Assembly (NCBI GenBank): GCA_944474755.1
Contig: OX104114.1
Coordinates: 45,077,070-45,141,069 of the forward strand
Reading direction: 5' to 3'
Length of the DNA: 64,000 bases
Source of the DNA: Limnoperna fortunei
Lineage: Eukaryota > Mollusca > Bivalvia > Mytilida > Modiolidae
The translations under genes and the position numbers were made by a program. Below the pieces are notes generated by a model, which was not told where the DNA came from, did not search any database, and was given only the letters and a program-made list of their open reading frames with translations. This document shows, in pieces, positions 48,138-60,273 of the stretch (positions are counted from its first letter, which is position 1; each line of letters opens with the position of its first letter).

Positions 48138-49137
48138 CATATTCATGGACAATGACGATAACGAGAAGTGGACAACGAGAAGATAACGAGAACTGAGATA
48201 GGACAACGAGAGCACAACGAGAAGTGAAAAAAGGACATTGCGTGTAAAGTCGTTCTTAAGTATGAACTTTATTATAATTAGATCACACGCGTGATGATTG
48301 ACTGACCTAATATATCTATATTTGTCTTTAATTTCACCTTGAAATTCACAGATAACATTGACATGGAATATAAACCATGTACCAAAGTTTAGTAGGTAAT
48401 TAAGATTTTAAAGGGATTAAGGCCACCTACACCGAAAATAATTCTTTAAACTTGCAATATAGTTTTAAAAAAAACAGGTAATCACATTTAAACATTAGGT
48501 GTTTCAGGGCGTATTTTCGGGTTTGGAACACTGAAATTTCAAATTTTATAACAGATTATACAGAGAATAAAAAACAGTTAAGTAATAGATTTAAAAATTC
48601 TATCTACGAAAATTTTGAAAATCTTCAATATCGGAATTAATAATTAAAACAATCGGAAAGAAAAATAGGGGTCTCCGAGTTAAATTTTATCTTTTGGGAA
48701 ATAACTGGTCAAAAAGTACTAAAAAGTAACCTACTTTGGTATATACTTTGCCTATTCCGAACTCATTAATGCGAAAACTTTGTACTTCAACCATTGCTAA
48801 ATTCAAGTAAAAGTGTAGGTTTAAAACTTTCGTTATTATTTTTAATTTTATGGAAACTAAGGAGTTCATAATGAAAGAAATTTAATATTACTTTTGAGAT
48901 TTTCCCAGAAATGGCAGATGGTGTTCTGCATCCCCGTAAGTATGATGACCAAACAAATGTCCACTGTGATCCAAAGGTTTATAGCATGCTAGCATAACGC
49001 AAAATATTTGACCCCATATAGTTTAAAACACTATCTCCCAGACAAAATGCTACAATAACTGTTAACATAATATTACATATATAAAGTAAATAAAAGATAA
49101 TTAAATACTATATTACTGTTAAAATTAAAACTTGATT

Positions 49138-49139
49138 AA

Positions 49140-49202
<63 letters not shown>
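49138..49202 (+). repeat. (GATT)n microsatellite
   Basis: About 16 GATT units, then 'ttcagctttcggggcgagaa' and 'caagataacaaac', parallel to 44503-44560. Confidence 0.9.
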
Positions 49203-49330
49203 TACTTCAAGGCAGCTATATTTCAGCTTTCGGGGCGAGAACAAGATAACAAACAGCTGGTAATAATAATTGTGTTGGATGACAACACAAAATGTCTGCC
49301 AAACGAACCCCATTGATTGGTCCGATATTG

Positions 49331-49562
49331 TCATATTTTCACTTGGTCAATATTTCGTTCCGTACAGTTTACAGTTGATTTTTTCTTTTGTTGGTCTATG
49401 AATTCTTTAACTTTACATTTATTGACAATTGAATTCACTGCAATTTGTTCTGTTTCAAGCGGTTCTGCTAATTTTCCCCTTGAGAACAGATCATGTATGT
49501 CATTTTCGGCGATCCATGTTAACCAAACGACACTACACATATGAAAGGCGTTATTCTGTATT
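49331..49562 (-). CDS. Possible orphan terminal exon, unrecognised
   Basis: The C-terminal half of a 151-codon minus frame has balanced, hydrophilic composition (WLTWIAENDIHDLFSRGK, LAEPLETEQIAVN, FIDQQKKKSTVNC) unlike the AT-driven sequence before it. A good acceptor (tacag, then AATAACGCC) sits at the change near 49562, and the frame ends at TGA 49331. No family recognised and no upstream exon found. It could also be a transposon remnant. Confidence 0.3.
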
Positions 49563-50006
49563 TTTCCCAAAAGATAGATAAAATACCAAGACGAAGTGTA
49601 AAATATGAAAATATATTGCACTATTCTTATATGATTACTATATAATAATATATATTCTTTATGCTTAGAAATATCATACCTTGCAAAATATTGAATTCTT
49701 AAGCAATAGCAGTTAAAAATAAAAACAAAAGAGAAAATTGTGACAGTCAGCTTCTGAAAAATAGTGGCAAGAAAGACTAAAAGCAATGTTGATTAGGTGC
49801 AGTCGTTGAAACAACGCACACGGGACATGTAAATCGTCTTATCACAAGTGTGTCTTATATCTATCCTAACACTTTTGTGATTGACATATATAAGACCCAT
49901 ACAATTAGCAATAGGTAATAATTAACTATTTGAAGTTATTTCAACAATAATAAAGATCAGAACATATATAGTGTGTGCAAACGTTATACTTCGTTCTCGA
50001 CAGTAA

Positions 50007-50030
50007 TTCCCGTCTCACATGCGAGACGGG
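50007..50030. repeat. Perfect short hairpin
   Basis: 'cccgtctcacatgcgagacggg': 9-bp stem and 4-base loop, about 300 bp before LINE ORF1. May be within the LINE 5' region. Confidence 0.6.
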
Positions 50031-50280
50031 ATAAATAATCAAAAGCTAAACTGCGGAAACCAGTCGTATCTCAAGAATACTGTGTCTTGTTTGGCTGCTG
50101 AATGGGGACATAGTTGCCGATTGGAAATCAAATAAGCAGAGCTAAGTTAGGGATGAAAACCCCGCATGATTACGGGGCGGTAGCAATCATAATAGACTAA
50201 ATCGGGAGACTGCTGCCGATTGGCCAACTGTCTTGTCTTGTTCAGGTAACTACCGCCGTTAGTCGGCGCACTCTATCCTG

Positions 50281-50979
50281 TCAATTAATGAGACAATAGA
50301 TGCAGTTAGTGAACGTTTTAATAAAGAAACTGACAAATTGCAAGACTCTGAGAAGACTGCACTCAACGTGATGATGTTATTGTTGCCAGTGTTGGACGCT
50401 TTTGTCTCTGCCAGGCGAGACGAAACTCTGCTTGTTCATGATACGAAAATAAACAGTTTACAGGCGGGAGTACGTAATGTTGAATTTGCATATGATGCAC
50501 TTGACCAGCAGTCAAGAAAAGACAATGTAAGATTGACTGGCATTCCTGAAGTTGAAGGCAATGAAAACGTTATTGAAACTCTGATGAATCTAGCCAAAAC
50601 GATGAAAATTGATACAGAGCCGAGCTGTATAAGCGACGCGCATAGGCTTGGTAAGAAAACACCAGGGAAGAACCGACAAATGTTGGTGAAATTTTCGAAC
50701 CGTACCGACCGAATAAAATTTTTGACAGCCAGGAAAGAGCTGAAAGAGTCAGTCCTTAAAGATGTGTACATTACTGAAGACTTGACACCTTTACATTTCA
50801 AACTTTTGCAACTGGTCCGCAAGTCCGTGGATGTTAAAAAGGTGTATACACGAGAAGGAAAAATTCACTGTGTTATGAAAAATGGTGGTGTTCATGTAGT
50901 AATTGAATCTCCGGATGACTTATTTAAGCTGGGTTATACTGATGTCGACTACAAAAAGCTGGGTCTTTCCGAGCTGTAG
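50281..50979 (+). pseudogene. LINE ORF1, nucleic-acid-binding protein
   Basis: Open from about 50265 to TAG/TGA at 50979 with no early in-frame ATG (first Met at 50371), so its start is lost or altered. Features: heptad-like N-terminal region, QQSRKDNVRLTGIPE, then DAHRLGKK and VKFSNRTDRIKFLTARKEL, VYITEDLTPLHFKLL, the RRM-like plus C-terminal layout of L1-type ORF1 proteins. Chaperone role for element RNA is from family knowledge. Confidence 0.7.
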
Positions 50980-51061
50980 GATTTCGAGGGAAGGAAATGT
51001 TCTCTCAGCAGTAATGAGCCTGTACAGTCAGATGCAGTTAACTCGTCACGTCTTTCCATGC

Positions 51062-52256
51062 AGAATGAAGATGTGTTAGATTTTAAATTTAATAAAATTA
51101 AAGTTCTGGCTTTAAATGTTTGTGGCCTTGTTTCAAAGTTAATTAACCCTGATTTCAAATAATATTTATCATTATATGACATATTATGTTTTACTGAAAC
51201 TAAACTTGACCAGTTTGATGATGTTGAGAATGTTGGTTATAAGCTTATACACTCTGTTATTAGGCAACACTGTCAAGCTAAATCTGGTGGTATTTGTGTT
51301 TTTGTTAAAGATAATTTATGTAAATATGTTCATGTTGGAAATCCTTCAAATTGTTCTAGTCAATGTGTGCTTTGGTTTACAATTGATGATAAGCTATTGT
51401 TACAAAAAACTTTATTTGGGGCTGTTTATATTCCCCCGAGTGTAGTATATATAGTAGCATTGATACGTTCAGTGAAATTGAAAATGCCTTAAATAATACA
51501 GATCTACAAGTCTGTCAAATTGGTGATTTCAATTCGCATTGTAGTACTATAAATGAGTATATTGATATTGATAATACCATTTTAAATTTTTGTAATGTAC
51601 CAAATGTTGAGCAGGCACTTGTTAATAATTTGCATATTTTGCAAGATAAAAAAGTTAATAAATATGGTAGACGTTTAATAGATTTGTGATTTGTGTAGAA
51701 GTCTTGAATTATTCATTGTAAATAGTAGAGTAGGTAATGATAAAAATTTTGGTATCTCGACATGTAGTAATTCTGTTATTGATTATGCTATTGTTTCACC
51801 TACACTGTTCAGATCTATTACTGACTTTAATGTGTTACCCTACGATCCAATTCTTAGTGATGTACATAAACCTATATGTTTGCAATTGTGTACCAATTTG
51901 ATTGATGTGTTTAATACAAATGTTTATTCTGATATAGACAATACAAATGACTCTAACATTGTAATCACTGATCAAGATGAAATTATTATAAAACCAAGAT
52001 GGGTCCGAGAGAGAGCTGCAATTTTCACCGAGAGCCTGGACGATGCAAAAATAGATGAACTTTTGAATAGACTGGACAATATTGATCCACAAAACACAGA
52101 TATTGTAAATGTTAATAGTGTTGTAGAAGATTGTAATAGTATAATTATGAACGCTGCTAATGTTGCTGATATGTTTGTGAAAATTGATGTTAACAATGTG
52201 AATAAAAAATGTAAATCTCAATCTTTACATTGTAAAAAGTATTTCAATAGTGATTG
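51062..52256 (+). pseudogene. LINE ORF2 endonuclease region, frame-broken
   Basis: APE-type endonuclease: KVLALNVCGL, CFTETKL (catalytic Glu), GAVYIPP, GDFNSH (about 51525), DYAIVSP and LSDVHKPI. Damage: TAA near 51159, frameshift about 51440, stop/frameshift about 51688. Followed by a linker in the frame 51691-52257. Nicks target DNA in intact relatives. Confidence 0.8.
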
Positions 52257-54160
52257 AATAGAGCACAGACAGCTGTTAACTATGAGGACTTAGTTTGCAA
52301 AAGTAGAGAGTATAAGAAAACTCTGAAAAATCAATTTAGTGAGTTTCAAAAAGCATTTATAAATAAGTTACGTGGTCTGCGTACCACTGACCTTAAGTCT
52401 TACTGGTCATTGTTGAATAAAGGTTGTGAAAAAGGTAAAAATGTATCAAAGAAAATTGCACTTGATGTATTTTATAATCATTTCAAAAAATTTAACAATG
52501 ATGAAAATGATATTGATGTTGTATTACCAGAAAATATTAGTGAATGCAATACTGTTATAAATCGGCCAATTTGCGAACAAGAAATTTTAAAAGCTATTAA
52601 GTCTTTGAAAAATAATAAAGCGTGTAGTGATGATATGATATTAAATGAATTTTTGAAACATGCAGCTGGTAAATTTTTGCCAATATTTCTGAAAATATTT
52701 AATATTGTTTTGTGAAAGTGGTATTATACCTGAATCATGGTCGAAAGGTTTTATCTGTCCTATATTTAAAAAGAAAGGTGACCCTGCAGACGTAGATAAT
52801 TATAGAGGTATTACAATATTGAGCTGTTATGGTAAACTGTTCACTTGTATTTAGAACAATAGACTTTTTAATTATCTAGAAAGCCTGGGTTTGTTATGTG
52901 AAGAACAGGCAGGTTTTAGAAAGGGGTATAGCACTGTTGATCATACATGTATTTTTAATCTCAAGTGTCTTATTGATTTGTATTTATTTAGAAGAACAAA
53001 GCTATATTGTGCCTTTATTGACTATAAGAAGGCTTTTGACTCTGTAAACAGAGTTTTATTATGGCAGAAGCTATTACGTTCTGGTATAGATGGTAAAATA
53101 TTGATTGTATTGCAAAATTTGTATAAAAATGCAAAATCCTGTGTAAGAGATGGCTCTAGTTGTTCAGAATATTTTGCTTCCAACATTGGTGTTAGGCAAG
53201 GTGAAAATTTGTCACCCTTATTATTTTCTATTTTTCTCAATGACTTGACTGATTTTATGTCTCATGCTTATAATGGTTTGAAAGATGTTTATAATATGTC
53301 ACATTTATTATTTGACAATGATGATATTGAAGTATACTTCAAATTGTACCTTTTATTGTATGCAGACGACACTGTAATTTTTGCTGAGTCTGCGGCAGAG
53401 TTGCAATCTGCATTAAATGCAATGTACTTATATTATGAAACTTGGAATCTTAAGGTAAATACTACTAAAACCAATGTTGTTATATTTTCAAAAAGTCGTC
53501 GGACTGAAAATTATCATTTTCTGTACAATAATGAACGTCTCTCTGTTATTAACGAATTTCAATACTTAGGCATTGTATTTTCTAGAAAGGGTACATTTCA
53601 TGTTAATAAAGCCAGACTTGTGCAACAGGCTCGTAAAGCGATGTTTTATGTATTACGTAAAGCTAGAAAATTGTTTTTGCCAATTGATATATTATTGCAA
53701 CTATTTGATGCTATGGTTACCCCTATATTGCTATATGGTGCTGAAGTATGGGGTTATGAAAATAATAATATTGTCGAAACCCTACAATTAAAATTCTGTA
53801 AATATATATTAAAAGTTAAAAAATGTGCACCTAATTGCATTGTATATGGTGAACTTGGTAGAGTACCAATGTCTGTTAATATCAAGGCAAGAATGGTTAG
53901 TTTTTGTAAAAGTATTGTTACTGGAAAACAAGAAAAAATATCTCGTATATTGTATGACATGTTGTACAAACTAGACTCTGGTGATATATATCATTCATAA
54001 TGGTTAAATTTTGTTAAAAATGTATTGACTGAATGTGGCTTTATTGATATTTGGAATAATCAATATGTTGATACTAATAGTAATTTATCTAGAAATGTTA
54101 AACAGTATTATCATACTTTATTTGTTAATGATTGGAAACTTCAGATAACTCAACTAAATG
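52257..54160 (+). pseudogene. LINE ORF2 reverse transcriptase and C-terminal region
   Basis: RT motifs in order: PIFKKKGDPADVDNYRGI, AGFRKGYSTVDH, FIDYKKAFDSV (A), GVRQGENLSPLLFSIF (B), YADDTVIFAES (C, catalytic Asp pair intact), WNLKVNTTKT (D), FQYLGIVF (E). Then LLYGAEVWGYEN and YGELGRVPMS as in the C-terminal domain of related LINEs. Lesions: frameshifts near 52256 and 52706, TAG about 52853, TAA 53998. The longest intact stretch is 52891-54000. Confidence 0.87.
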
Positions 54161-55727
54161 TTTAAACTATAGGATGTTTAAAGCAGAATTCGGATTTGAG
54201 AACTATCTAACTGTGTTACCTTTAGATTTAAGAATTAACTTATGTAAATTTAGATGTGGCAGTCATAGATTGCCTATTGAATGTGGCAGATTTTATAGTA
54301 TAGCCAGATAGATCAGAAAGACTAATAGTATGTTATTTATGCAACAGAGAAGAGCTAGGTGATGAATTCCATTATATTTTCAATTGTACCTTCTTTACTA
54401 TTGAACGTCAGAAATTTTTACCTTTTAACCTATGTAATACAAAAAATACAAATAGTTTCTTTGAGCTAATGAATACAAGTGATCATTATATGTTCTTATT
54501 GGCTTAGCTAAATTCTGTAAAATTGTAATGTCAATTTTCAAATAATATTTACCTTCCCACTAAATATTGTATCTTGTAAATATGTTTGTTCATGCATTAT
54601 ATCAGTTTTATTGTTACATGTACTATCATGCCTCGTGTGAGGCCTTTAGTGAAATAAAATGTTTCAAATGTTTCAAATGTTTCTCTGGCTCCCGGGATGG
54701 AAACCCACAGTGTTACATACGCCCCAACAAACTTAACAGCTATGGTTGACCGTTCCGATATATAATACAATTATATACGTTGGCATTATTTGAAATTTGT
54801 AACTTACTCGCAATTACGAGATAATAACTCGTAATAAAGAGATAATAATATCTTAATATGAGTTTGTTTTGCATATAGCGGAAGTAAACTGTCCATAACT
54901 TTACAGTCAGGACCGATAACTCGCACGAGGATTAGCAGTGCTACTCTTACTAATTCTTTAAATATCAGGAAACAGCGTCTTGTTTTAATTTTATTTCCAA
55001 GGATATGGCATTTTATCGGTTGATTGATGTATAAAGTTTACTTGTTCATTGTTTAACTTATTTAAGAAAGTTAATTATTGTAAAGTAGACGATTATCATA
55101 ATATTAATAAATGCCTTTATTTGATAATAGACTAGTTATATCCCATGGTTTTAATGACTGTCCTTATCGTTATATGTGGGCGGTTATTACGGACCCAAGA
55201 CATATAACCAGTCCTTTTTTTTAGAAAAACCCAATACTTTTAATAAATTTTTAAATATGTTAGAAAGATATAAAAAATCTGACAAAGGACAAAATCTTTA
55301 GTTCATTTTTTTACTGTCTTTCTCTTTCACTTTTATAATTTTTTTTTAAATCAAAACATAAAACAAATCTAGGAATATTGCAAGGTTGAAAGTTTGAACC
55401 TTTAAACATTATTCTATGGAATTCATAATTAATTGATAAAATATAATATAATAGACCGAGCAAAGCCATAATGGACTGACAAATCCTTAGCCATAACGGA
55501 TTAATCCGTAATGGGTCAGCTATACTACATAAGATAAATCAATCTCAGCTGTACATATAAATACAAACTGGTTCTGTAAAGTCTATTCTTACTAAACGAC
55601 GTAAAACCCCATTTTTAGAAAGTATATTTTTGATATTTGTTTAGCTTTTTCCAAGAATTATATCTTAAAAAGTTACAAAAAATCTCGAATAATAACTTCT
55701 TGAAGTTGTCTCCTCCTAACGCTCAAG

Positions 55728-56085
55728 TCACTCGTTATTTCGATGTAAAAACAAAAAGTTATTTTGTAATTACAAAATAGTTATCTCGTAATTACGAGAT
55801 AGTTATCTCGTTATAACAAGAAAGACATCTCGTTATGTTGTGAAAGATATCTCGTTATAACGATAAAATTCCCGTTATAAGAGATAATATCTCGTTATTG
55901 CAAGATACGTATCTCGTTGTTTCGAGATTATTTCTTTATTACGAGTTCTTATGTTGTAATTACGAGATAGCGATAGTTATCTCGTTATATCGAGAAAGTA
56001 ATTTCGTCATTACGAGATAATTATCTTGTTAATACGAGTTATTATTTCGCAAGTATGAGTTATTATTTTGTAATTACGAGCTAAC
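55728..56085. repeat. Cluster of palindromic 'tctcgtaattacgaga' motifs
   Basis: Over a dozen variants of tctcgttat, taattacgagat and 'ttatctcg' in both orientations, at irregular 20-40 bp spacing. A smaller group lies at 54795-54850. Self-complementary units can form many local hairpins. Origin unknown; possibly the subterminal repeats of a DNA element spanning about 54.8-56.1 kb. Confidence 0.8.
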
Positions 56086-56917
56086 AAATTGTGCTGTTAG
56101 GCTTTCGTAATCTGTATAAAAGAGTGGTTCGCGAAAATTAAAAAAAATATTTAAAATACTCTGTAAAATGCAATACACATAATAGATTACTTTGAAAATA
56201 CAAAAAATATTTTAGTGCGATTCCAAAATGTTGGTAAAAGTAGAATTTTGAAAATTGATGCGACATGAAAAAGCAATATTATGATTGCATTTTAAACAGA
56301 AATATGTTTGAACTTTTTAAATGTTTTTAATTCGGATGAATTGTATACCAAGTTGTCCGATAAAAAAACAAACCTTTGTAGCAGTGCATTTTATTTTGTT
56401 GAAGACCTTTAAAATTTTATGCATTTTTTTCTCATTTTTTTTTTCAAGCATGGAAATGCAAGTACTGCAATTTGTCATATACGTCCACAAATTAATCCCA
56501 ACAATGTATTTTAATTAGATTTTAATATTGCCAAAAGTTTGCCTACACTGAGCTATATACAAAAATAAGCTTCATTGACTGATTTGAATCTAACAATAGA
56601 CATGCTACTTTTTAAACACAGCATGCACTATAAAATACCAGCTGTAAAGAACAGATAACTCCGCAAATGGGAGATAAATCTTGTTTACCCCGCAAGTAGG
56701 GAATATACCAGCGTGACGATGAAAATTTCGTAACAAATGCTTATTAATCTGACACTAATCCAACTTATGCATTTTTGTATAAATTATATAGAATGACGAA
56801 ATTAATTGTTATTTAGTATATAAATTGTATTAGTATTAATAGTTATATTTGCAAAATAAAAATTCATAAAATATTCTGCATTATCTGTATGTAGCTAGAA
56901 GGAAATCAGCATGGTGG

Positions 56918-57081
56918 TCACGATACAGGTTTAAATGGTATTTTAATAAACTGTACGTCGTTAAATGGTAGCTGCAGAGGCCATACGTCATCTGGAATAG
57001 CACCGTATGGAGCATGATCAGGTGTTGCACACTGTGAAACAGGAACGTTTCTGACTGCATTTATACCCAAGGTTGAAGGGC
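56918..57081 (-). CDS. Possible terminal exon, unrecognised
   Basis: The minus frame after a plausible acceptor (cttaccag, then TCGCCC) reads SQCATPDHAPYGAIPDDV, WPLQLPFNDVQFIKIPFK and ends PVS-stop at 56918. Proline-rich, balanced composition, unlike the surrounding DNA. No family identified and no other exon found. Confidence 0.25.
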
Positions 57082-57611
57082 GACTGGTAAGTTTTTTTAG
57101 AGTAAGATTCTGGGAATAAATCACTACCATTTGCTTGGTTTATTCTATTGAAATATCAAACAAGCGATTGCAAAACAAACTTTATAAAATATTTTGAAAA
57201 TGGAGTCTAATGCACCAAATTTTAAACTGTACAATCTATAGAGAAATTTTTTTATAATTACCTCGTTATATACACTTTGAAGAGCATAATACAAAATCAA
57301 TACAGTAATGAAGAGTATCAATTGTAGAATAACCAACGGGTTTTCAACAATTTAGACATTTTTTCAGACATTTTTGTTGACTGGTGTACCGTATGTCTTC
57401 CCTATGCGCAAATTTTGGGTTGACTTCGGAGAGACTACTCCAGCAGCAGAGAAAACTGTCACGGTGTTCAACAGACAAATTATAGACATTTTAATAATAT
57501 CTGGAGAGACCATGTATATTATATCAGTATTTCTAACCGTCACTACATTTAAATTCTACATGCAAAAGACATTGTTAGCTTTGTTCTGATGGGTTCAACC
57601 CCACATTTAGC

Positions 57612-57790
57612 ATTTTTCAGCTATAACATGGCATTTATTTTGCGTGAGGAACCCGGAGTATCCGTTGAGAAAAACTTACCTGCGGTAGGAAAATTGCCTA
57701 TTCATGTCATTTAAGTTTGTAGTCGAGCATAGCTTGTACACAGTAAGGCGCGAACCTTCAACCTCGTGTTGACGGTCGGTCGATAAATAG
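57612..57790 (-). repeat. SINE copy (minus)
   Basis: Minus strand: 'gaggttgaaggttcgcgcc' (B-box side), 'ttcctaccgcaggtaagttt', 'ggatactccgggttcctcac' and 'aaatgccatgttatagctga'. The tail is lost. Confidence 0.8.
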
Positions 57791-57939
57791 TAGATTTAAA
57801 ACTAACACAACCATCATGTCAATTTACCATGGATTATTGGATTATTGTGGCATAAAATATTATCCACTGGCTAGCGAAAACGCTTAAGTTTATGATAGTA
57901 CTTAGTTAATATTTGTATTTAACTTTTTATTGCTTACAG

Positions 57940-58179
57940 AGCGGTGGCGATGATGCTGCAAATTGGGTAAAGTTCCATTGTCGAAATCCGGACCATGATC
58001 CTGAATATGAACTAACTGTTCAACCAGGACATGGACTAATTGGCACTTTTGGTAAATATAGTGAGAGTTGCCCGTTAAAATCATCCATTTGCCGGATACA
58101 AACAAGGATAGAGGGAGCTCAAGGCGACGGCGATGACACTGGGCTTAATGATGCCAAATTCTTCTGTTGTTCAGATTAA
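57940..58179 (+). CDS. VMO-1-like domain, terminal exon
   Basis: Terminal exon (80 codons including the stop) of a protein with the vitelline membrane outer layer protein 1 fold, a secreted beta-prism. Starts after the acceptor 'tgcttacag' in phase 0 and reads SGGDDAANWVKFHCRNPD, then GTFGKYSESCPLKSSICRI, IEGAQGDGDDTGLNDAKFF, ending CCSD. The GDDTxLN..F.C repeat unit occurs twice, as in VMO-1. Typical VMO-1 needs one or two more repeats and a signal peptide upstream, which I could not find within 3 kb. An AATAAA at 58378-58383, about 200 bases past the stop, supports a genuine 3' end. Could be a lone, retained exon of a broken gene. Confidence 0.75.
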   Translation, partial: SGGDDAANWVKFHCRNPDHDPEYELTVQPGHGLIGTFGKYSESCPLKSSICRIQTRIEGAQGDGDDTGLNDAKFFCCSD

Positions 58180-58377
58180 AAGAAATGTTTACCTACAGCT
58201 ACATAGTCAAACTTATGAACGTGTTGACAAACAATGAAAAACATTACAAGTGTTACTAAAAAGCTGACAAAATAGTTACTGTATTCGCAGCCATTTTGTA
58301 TTAACAGATTTTTCCTTAAAAGCCACATATAGTTAGGATGCTAACTAAGGGGCAACACAATGTATATTTCCAGATTT

Positions 58378-58383
58378 AATAAA
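58378..58383 (+). promoter_or_regulatory. Polyadenylation signal candidate
   Basis: AATAAA about 200 bases downstream of the VMO-1-like stop codon. Confidence 0.5.
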
Positions 58384-60273
58384 AAAACTAACAAATTATA
58401 AACCTACCACTCAGTGTTAAATATCTATTGATTGACTCTTGAATTACTCAAGTTCTAAACTCGTTACAGACCTTTATGTTACAGAATTTAAATCTAAAAA
58501 TAAATTTGTAGCCTTAAGTTTCACTAACAGTCTCAAACCAAGACGATTCGGTTTGTCAGTAAACTTTTATTATCATATAATTAGTCAAGATCTGATGGCT
58601 TTTGCGTAATACTGATAATACTGACTAGTATCTGCTTCGGACCTACAGACCATGTGAGGGTATTAGGTTGATACGGAATGTGATAGGGATACTGTCAAAT
58701 AATATCACACAACACGATAAAAATCGATTATGAATATTTAGCTACATGACATGTGTAGACGTAATTTAAAAGATATACCTATTTACAACAACCTTTAGAA
58801 AAGTTACAAACATGAAAGAGTCTTTAATATTTAATCCTCCTCCTTGCAATGGATTCACCATTTTCTGGAAATATATAGATTGCAAATGAGCAAGAAAACT
58901 GACCAATTATCAACAGCCAGGATAGTTAATGGGAATTAGCAATCCTGAATCAGAAAAAAACCACATTAAACCCGAAACAAAAACCTTAGTCAAAAACAGA
59001 ATAAGAGTAATCAAACATCAAAACCGGTTCACTCAGAAACTTCGGACAAGTGTATTGGTGGTAATTATTAGGTTATTATATCGTCATGTTCCGTTTTTTC
59101 TTTTCAAAGGCGATTATTGTGTAATGTCGAAAAATTATAATTTTTAACGCTTGTGACATAGAGGAAGACACTGACTGACCTTAGATGTCTACCAGATCTT
59201 TTAAATATTACAGTATCCAAATTTCATTTTTATGTCATCTTAAAATATAAGGTTATGTTAATCTAATTTTAAAAAGCAATAATTCTATTCATGCTGTAAT
59301 TTATTTATATTAAGTGCTTTGATTGGATAAATACACTTATGTTTTCTCTGCCCCAATTATTTCTAATTGAATCGATTGAGATTTCAAATAAAATATAATA
59401 TAAATACAATTTAGTGTTTCATTTTGTTTTTTTCCTATCAATATTCTACAGAACCGCGATTCCATTAATGGTACAATGTTTTGCATATCCCTACGCTTTC
59501 CGGCCTTGGTACGTTTAGAGGTCTAGATGGGTTGATAATTTCCTTAAACCCAGTGTTTAATCATATAGTAAATTTGTAATATGAAAAACAAATTATCCTA
59601 ACTCAAATTTATGGTACGTGGTACATGACATTAGTTTGTTTATGACGTCATTATTTCTGTGTAATATGACGTTATTGTTTACATAGACTAACAGATAAGA
59701 ACCCCATATTCACTACAGACGAGAACAATATAATTTCCACACCGGTCAAGTGATTGGCATGATACTTAAAAGATAATCGAAAGATGATGTTGTTAGGGCA
59801 TGGCCGTAGCATTCACCAAAAATTTGACCAAGTATGGTTTTGATATACGGGAAAATGTTGTTATGAATAAAAAATAAAATCATGTCTTTTAATTTCTACA
59901 AAACTGTATGTCGCTATACGGACGTCGGTACCTTTAAAACAAACAACGGTCTTAATATTCATGGAATTATCGATTTGATTTACCGATTTCACTGTCCAGC
60001 ATCAGCAGTCGTTCCAATAATTATAACAAAGGTCGAACGTAAACAAATAAAAAGAAGGCAGCATGGATCTTTGGTTAAAAACTGGAAGCTGTAGATAAAG
60101 AAGTGCAGGTGAATATATCAAGAGTTAAAAATAATATTTTTAAGTGAACTTGTGTAGAATTTTAACATGAACTAGGTTGCAACCTAAGACCTTTTGCGGC
60201 CCTCAGACTTGTATGAAGACTGATAATGATTTTGTACTTATAGACCTTCTTAAGCGACTGATAATATCAGATT

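Larger units (their letters stand above)
43981..50280. other. Intergenic region between CAP paralogue 2 and the LINE
   Basis: 6.3 kb with no certain gene. Contains GATT microsatellites (44503-44528, 49138-49202), the inverted-repeat block 45474-46727, T/G-rich low complexity (48018-48137), short 'acgagaag' repeats (48150-48225) and a possible orphan exon (49331-49562, minus). Open frames at 47618-47936 on both strands and the Lys-rich frame at 47949-48215 are not supported. Confidence 0.6.
50281..54683 (+). mobile_element. LINE (non-LTR) retrotransposon, inactive
   Basis: Contains ORF1, an APE-type endonuclease, a reverse transcriptase and a C-terminal region in order on one strand. The 3' end carries an AATAAA (54653-54658) and repeated 'tttcaaatg' units, typical of LINE tails. 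The coding part has several stops and frameshifts, so this copy cannot move by itself. The 5' limit is uncertain (about 50.0-50.3 kb). Clade is not set: ORF1 is L1-like, RT resembles the L2/CR1/Jockey side. Confidence 0.88.
54684..57939. other. Intergenic stretch upstream of VMO-1-like exon
   Basis: Contains two zones of 'ctcgtaattacgagat' motifs (54795-54850, 55728-56085), other AT-rich DNA, a possible minus-strand exon (56918-57081) and a SINE (57612-57790). No upstream exon of the VMO-1-like gene could be recognised here. Confidence 0.55.

Noticed and set aside
47949..48215. Lys-rich minus frame
   Set aside because: Generated by the T/G low-complexity run.
51835..52221. Minus-strand frames across the LINE
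   Set aside because: Antisense shadows of the endonuclease/linker region.
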